DNA of 64,000 nt, from the NCBI GenBank assembly GCA_944739405.2, contig OX123190.2, positions 25,022,807 through 25,086,806 on the forward strand, written 5' to 3'. Source of the DNA: Euclidia mi. Lineage: Eukaryota > Arthropoda > Insecta > Lepidoptera > Erebidae. Every line of letters starts with the position of its first letter. Position 1 is the stretch's first letter. Made by a program: the position numbers and the translations under genes. Positions 59,411 to 64,000 of the stretch are shown here, in pieces. The notes below the pieces were generated by a model. The model was given only the letters and a program-made list of their open reading frames with translations, was not told the origin of the DNA and ran no database searches.

Positions 59411-60139
59411 CAGAACTATTTATTCTGTACTGTAAAAAATAAGCATGTCTTATCTTTAAGATATATATGGCATGCTTAATTTTCCTCTTACTTAGTTATT
59501 TAGTTCAAATTGCTTACAGCAATAGCGTGCCGTTTTCGAGTTTAACCTTTGTTATAAATCTATGCCTTTGTTATAAACTTTTGATATATTTCTTTTTGAG
59601 TTCTGTTTGTATTTACATACAAACAAACTCGATGATTTTTATAAGACATAGATGAAGCAGCTTAAAACTTATATAAGTACTTTTTTTTAATTGTCTGGCT
59701 TATCACTGAATCGAATTAACAATAACTTTTTTAGAAGAAAATGCACAACACCATCTATGGGTTTTGAAAACAATTATTAACCTTGCCAACATGATGAAAT
59801 TTAAATTATTTATATCCAAAAAGGGCTTACACATGTAATTCAACTTGATGTTTTTGAACTCTCATAGATAAGATAGAGAGCGCTGCTTTAAAGTTGTCTT
59901 AATACTACTTATATTCATTTAATTATGTTTATCGGCCTAAGTTACTTATATTGCGTGATTTTTATAGTGTGAAGCTAGCTTATAGCATGGTTAACATAAT
60001 AACCACATTAAAAAATGCGTCGGCAGATTACACGTTGTTACAGAATGCGTTGAAGAAATAAAGGTTCACTGCTCGTTCCCCGTAGGTGACAGCGTAATAA
60101 TATGTAGCCTACCAGTCGTGTCACTTTGTATTCTTTGTA
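59411..60139. other. No gene seen
   Basis: AT-rich; no domain or repeat end recognised. Confidence 0.45.
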
Positions 60140-60161
60140 TATATATATATATATATGCTAT

Positions 60162-60299
60162 AGCTCCTGTATATTTTTTTACGTCCATTTAGCACTTATA
60201 ACTCATAGTATTCATAGTATATATATATATATATATATATACTATGAATACTATGAGTTATAAGTGCTAAATGGACGTAAAAAAAAATATACAGGAGCT
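60162..60299. repeat. 138-bp near-perfect palindrome with (TA)n centre
   Basis: AGCTCCTGTATATT on the left is inverted at the right end, AATATACAGGAGCT. Arms include CGTCCATTTAGCACTTATAA. The centre is (TA)n. The only difference I see is a T/A run of 7 against 9 bases. A separate (TA)n lies just upstream (60139-60156). Confidence 0.92.
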
Positions 60300-60535
60300 T
60301 AAGTAATGGAATACCTACAACAATTATTGTGAGAAACTAGTAGATGCCAACTTCAACTTAAATTGTAATTGATAGCATAACGGCGCTGAATAGTGATAAG
60401 TTACTTGCTTACCATTAGAATCATGAATTACCATATATATTTCCTATACTAAACAGTACTTTAAATAGGTCTCTGAAAAACTGGTCAATACATAGAAGAT
60501 AAAAAGTATAATGATTTAAATATTTTTAATTACTA
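60300..60535. other. No gene seen
   Basis: Short AT-rich spacer. Confidence 0.4.
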
Positions 60536-60748
60536 TGTTCGGGTTCGATCCTCGGGTTGGGCAAAGTGTTATTAGGTTTTCCGTTAGGAAATTCTCAGTA
60601 GCAGCTCGGAGTCTGGTAATGTGCCCGGTACGGCAATAGGCTCGCCCCCTATTACGTGGGACTAGAATAAATCGGGCGAAAAGTGGGTGTAGCAAAATAC
60701 CTCTGCCTACCTCTTCAGGAATATAGGCGTGAGACTATGTATGTAATA
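60536..60748 (+). repeat. SINE-A, 5'-truncated
   Basis: Begins at the B-box (GGGTTCGATCCTCGGG) and runs through CTCAGTAGCAGCTCGGAGTC and GGCTCGCCCCCTATTACGTG to the tail and (TATG)n. Confidence 0.85.
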
Positions 60749-60752
60749 AGTA

Positions 60753-61110
60753 TGTTTCCCCCTTTGCAGGCTTGCACTTGGCTTGCCGTTCGTTGGCTGA
60801 CAAAGTTAAGTAACGCTGGCACCGGTTGGGCACTGCGTATGGCATTACATCAGAGCACTACCGTGCTTTGGAGGGCACGTAAAGCTATCGGTCCCGTTTC
60901 TTGTCTGAGGTCGAGAATCGTGAGGCCATGTCGGAGACCTTTAGGCGGGTTCAAAAACTCCTACACCAGAGTTGGCCACAAACTTTCACGAAAGAGAAAT
61001 AAAATGGCTGTGGCATACGCACGAACAGACAGGCAGACAGACATGGCGAATATTTAAGGGGGAACCGTTCCCTACCCATTTTTACGGAACCCTAAAAACA
61101 GCATCCTAGA
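60753..61110 (+). repeat. Repeat fragment with a 5S-like word
   Basis: GCTGACAAAGTTAAGTAACG near 60796 resembles the box A part of 5S rRNA. The 3' part (CAGACAGACATGGCGAATAT, then TTACGGAACCCTAAAAA) is a common lepidopteran repeat end. The 124-codon ORF (60683-61057) spans it and is not supported. Confidence 0.4.
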
Positions 61111-61789
61111 TATCTTATTCGTTGTAGAATCCTAACACAGTAATCGGGTGCAATCCTTTTGTAATAATTAAAGTACTTCACTAACATGAAAACGGATATA
61201 ATTAAAACAATTATTAAAAATCAAACAATTATTATATCTGCCAGCAGTTCGTCAACAGACATTCGACATTTTTTCAGGAATCAATTTACGTCAATCAAAT
61301 GTGTTATTCGGTGAAAAATAATTTACCGTCTATTATTTACTTTTCAGAAATGGAAATTGTCTCTTAAATATTACATGGATTATATTCTGATAGACTACTA
61401 TCAAAATTTATAATTGTTATCTCTAGATAACAATTATAAATTAGCAATGGGATACATGATTGTTTGTTTTAGGTTTCTTATTTTTTTAGATCCGTGATTT
61501 AAAATAAATCTCTCATTGTACCTAATTCAAGTTATCTCAAAATAAGCACAACAGCCAGCAGATCATTGTGCTACAGGTACAAAGATTTGTTCTGGATGAG
61601 CATTTACCGCTCGACTGCCGATGCACTGATCAGTGCGAGACATCATAGATTTTCTATTGTGTCTGGTATCGCGGCGGTCAAGAGGTTTATCTCAATTCTG
61701 CTGGATCTGCAATTACCCACTAATGCATGCCAGTCAGATACAAACCCTATACCAACCCGTTTGGCCAGCGTGGTATTGTAGGCCAACTC
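61111..61789. other. No gene seen; one palindrome
   Basis: Holds the palindrome at 61405-61442. Confidence 0.4.
61405..61442. repeat. 38-bp perfect palindrome
   Basis: AATTTATAATTGTTATCT and its inverse surround CT. Confidence 0.92.
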
Positions 61790-61857
61790 CTCCTTTCAAA
61801 GGAGAGGCATAGTCCAGCAGTGGACTGATAAAGGCTGACGATGATGATGATGATACA
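61790..61857 (+). repeat. LINE 3' end with (GAT)n tail
   Basis: CAGCAGTGGACTGATAAAGG then CTGACGATGATGATGATG, an RTE-type ending. Confidence 0.6.
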
Positions 61858-62958
61858 TGCCAGTCAAAATCAAAACAGTAGTTAAAAATGTACCTGATCG
61901 ATGAATTAGTGACAATCCCCGCAAAATTATTCAATAAGAACAAACATCAACTAAACAATTCAATTTCGCACGATTAATTATTCACACCAACAAAACTCCT
62001 TTGTTATGTACTTGGTATTGTTGCAAGGCATTCATTTCTCATTTCATACACACGCTGTACTAATTATGCATCTCACGAACAAAAGGGGCAAGCAACAACA
62101 TTTGCTACGTACCTATTGTGCACTTTATATCTAAAATGCTAACAACATCATGCATAAACTTACCCAGTGACCCGTCGAAAGCCAACCGCTAATCCAAATT
62201 AAGCCATGTTTTGAAGAACAGAAGGTGTATTCTCATTTGGTCAGGTTACGTCAACTCTTATTAAGTTCGCCTGCTAAGCTCCTTATCAGCCAGTGTATGG
62301 TATAGATAAAATGGACGCCAATGCCCGCTGTCTGCCGGAATGCATTTGGTGTAATCGCGTACTCTGGTGATTTCGGTTTATATGTCACAATGGGTTAAGC
62401 TAAAATTCAACTTTGTAAGAATTATTTGGTTATTTTTATTTAAGCTCTGTTGTTTTCTAAAAGCTGGTATGCTTTTATGTTACATTTTTCTGCTAGTGTT
62501 TTGGAGTTTCAGTTTATTTTTCGGTCGTTGATTTTGTTGTAGTTTCTTGACTTTTCTCAATTTGATTTCAGGAACTTTTGTTTGATATTTAAAGTTCGGG
62601 TTAGGCAAACACCATAATATGCGAATATTATGGAAAAAAAATACTCTGGGTTAATTGATAACCTAATTTTTTGTTAAATAATCATGTCTTTGTAAATGTA
62701 ACTGACGTCTGTCGATCGTCACTTGGAGTGACATCCACAGGTGTCTCCTTAAAACACTAAAGACTGGTGATGACGTCATTTTGTCAATACAGTCATACTT
62801 TACTAACTAATATGTATATCATATTACATTATAATGTGAAAACGTGTATTAAGTAAATTATGGAAATAAATTATTAATTTTTACGAATATTCAAAATATG
62901 TAAGTGCAATAAAAAAATCAGGCACCCTGCATACGCCATTGTACAAACAACACTATAG
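61858..62958. other. No gene seen
   Basis: AT-rich, no domain or repeat end recognised. Confidence 0.45.
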
Positions 62959-64000
62959 CACAGTATAAAGACATACAGTAGTTTGACGCCTTTGATCTCG
63001 TAGAAAAAGCCGACAACGTCTAGATAAGGGTAAGTAGGCTAGGGCTGCCACATGTAAACAATACCTACTTATTCAAACACCGTCTATTTATTTTATAAAA
63101 ATATTACAATTGCTACGCTACATGAATAATATAGTGTAAATCACTTATCTTTACATATAAATAAAATTGGAGTGTCTGTTTGTAATATTAAAATAACCGC
63201 TTTTTACTAAATGCATATGGATGTATACACGGTACATACACCGAAATGACATTTTTTACAATTTTTGTCTGTCTGTCTGTTTGTTCTCGCTAATCTCTGG
63301 AACGGCTGGACCTATTTTGACGGGACCCTCACTGGCCTGTTGTACCAAGGTGTAAGTTAGGCTAAAAATTAACCGGGTACGCGAAGAAGTTCCCTCAGGA
63401 CGCGGGTGAAACCGTGGGAAACAGCTAGTTTATTATATTACAATAATTAACGATAAATAATTATACATTGCATTTTTCGTGAAGTGACAGATTTGCATAC
63501 AAAGTGTCAGTCAGCACCTATTTCATCCCGCAGGTGTCGTGGGAGGCGGTTAAGAATATAAAGCATTTTTCGTACAAACCAAGTTAAAATAAAGCGATTG
63601 ACATAGCGGTGGTTTAATGGATGGGTAACCTTGGGATCAGCTTGCAGAGCCTATGTTATCGATATGAAGTATTTTGCAGATTTTTTTCGTGCAAACTTCG
63701 TTAAGGTAAAGCAATAGACATCACGGTTATTTTATGGATGGGTGACCGGGCTATGAGAATACGGAGAACATGTGTTGGGTTTATAAAAGGGGGCCAAAAA
63801 TATGGTTATTTTTGAGCTAGGATACGCCGTTACCAAGATACATAATAATATGTGATAGGTACTTACCTAATGCGAAGGTACTAGGTACTTATAGAATGAA
63901 ATTAAAATCACACCAGAATCGAATATTACCTTACAACGCATATTTTCTTACGTCTGCCATGTTGTTTACGTACAATAATTGCTACTTTATTCTGTGATTT
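62959..64000. mobile_element. Element X, copy 2, runs off the window
   Basis: Begins CACAGTATAAAGACATACAG and follows copy 1 with small changes, including GACGCCTTTGATCTCG, AGGGCTGCCACATGTAAACA and both 5S-like modules (63580-63630 and 63697-63747). It contains a Helitron absent from copy 1. The right end is outside the window. Confidence 0.88.
63148..63428 (+). mobile_element. Helitron in element X, 281 bp, empty site known
   Basis: TCTTTACATATAAATAAAAT...ACCGTGGGAAACAGCTAG lies between A (63147) and T (63429). Copy 1 of element X has CACTTA directly joined to TTTATTATATTAC at the same place (about 40372-40390), so the insertion is exactly TC...CTAG with no duplication, as Helitrons do. Confidence 0.93.

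Noticed and set aside
60683..61057. 124-codon ORF
   Set aside because: It starts in the SINE tail and runs through a second repeat; no protein family matches.

Overview
The window looks like TE-rich genomic DNA from a lepidopteran (moth or butterfly). The support is AT-rich sequence full of TACCTA-type words, a Pao-type BEL retrotransposon primed by tRNA-Tyr, tRNA-derived SINEs with the 3' tail I associate with Lepidoptera, Helitrons inserted between A and T, and CR1/Jockey-like and RTE-like LINEs with familiar lepidopteran 3' ends. I found no convincing host protein-coding gene, rRNA or functional tRNA gene. Every long protein match belongs to a mobile element, and nearly all are broken.

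Layout. 0-9.4 kb: a 687-bp TIR element, a tRNA-SINE, a 99-bp tandem array split by a second SINE, and a complete SINE with an 8-bp TSD. 9.44-16.42 kb: a full-length but decayed BEL/Pao LTR retrotransposon with TSD AAATA. 17-20 kb: SINE and Helitron scraps. 20.2-26.5 kb: a DIRS-like tyrosine-recombinase retroelement carrying two independent insertions: a 1.5-kb TA-target TIR element, and a SINE that is itself split by a block with a pogo-like DDE transposase and a Helitron. 30.3-33.4 kb: a CR1/Jockey-like LINE. 33.6-35.2 kb: a Helitron and a GC-rich, hairpin-rich island that looks like a LINE 5' region. 36.6-43.0 kb: an RTE-like LINE interrupted by a Harbinger-like sequence, a TA-target TIR element and a 1.2-kb TIR element ('element X') flanked by GTAATAC. 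45-49 kb: two more tandem arrays (one inside a 1.4-kb Helitron) and five SINE or LINE-tail pieces. 49-57 kb: mostly featureless, with Helitrons, a LINE C-terminus and a SINE. 57.0-59.4 kb: the helicase half of an autonomous Helitron, minus strand. 60-64 kb: a near-perfect 138-bp palindrome, SINE scraps and a second copy of element X holding a Helitron whose empty site is visible in the first copy.

The elements do not work together as a pathway. They form layers of insertion whose order can be read from target-site duplications and from host-element reading frames that resume across each insertion. The most unusual points are the four-level nest in the DIRS element, the 75-bp perfect inverted repeat at its 3' end, the paired 5S-rRNA-like modules inside element X, and three tandem arrays of different period that share the same core words. 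Family names come from recognising motifs by eye; no database search was possible.
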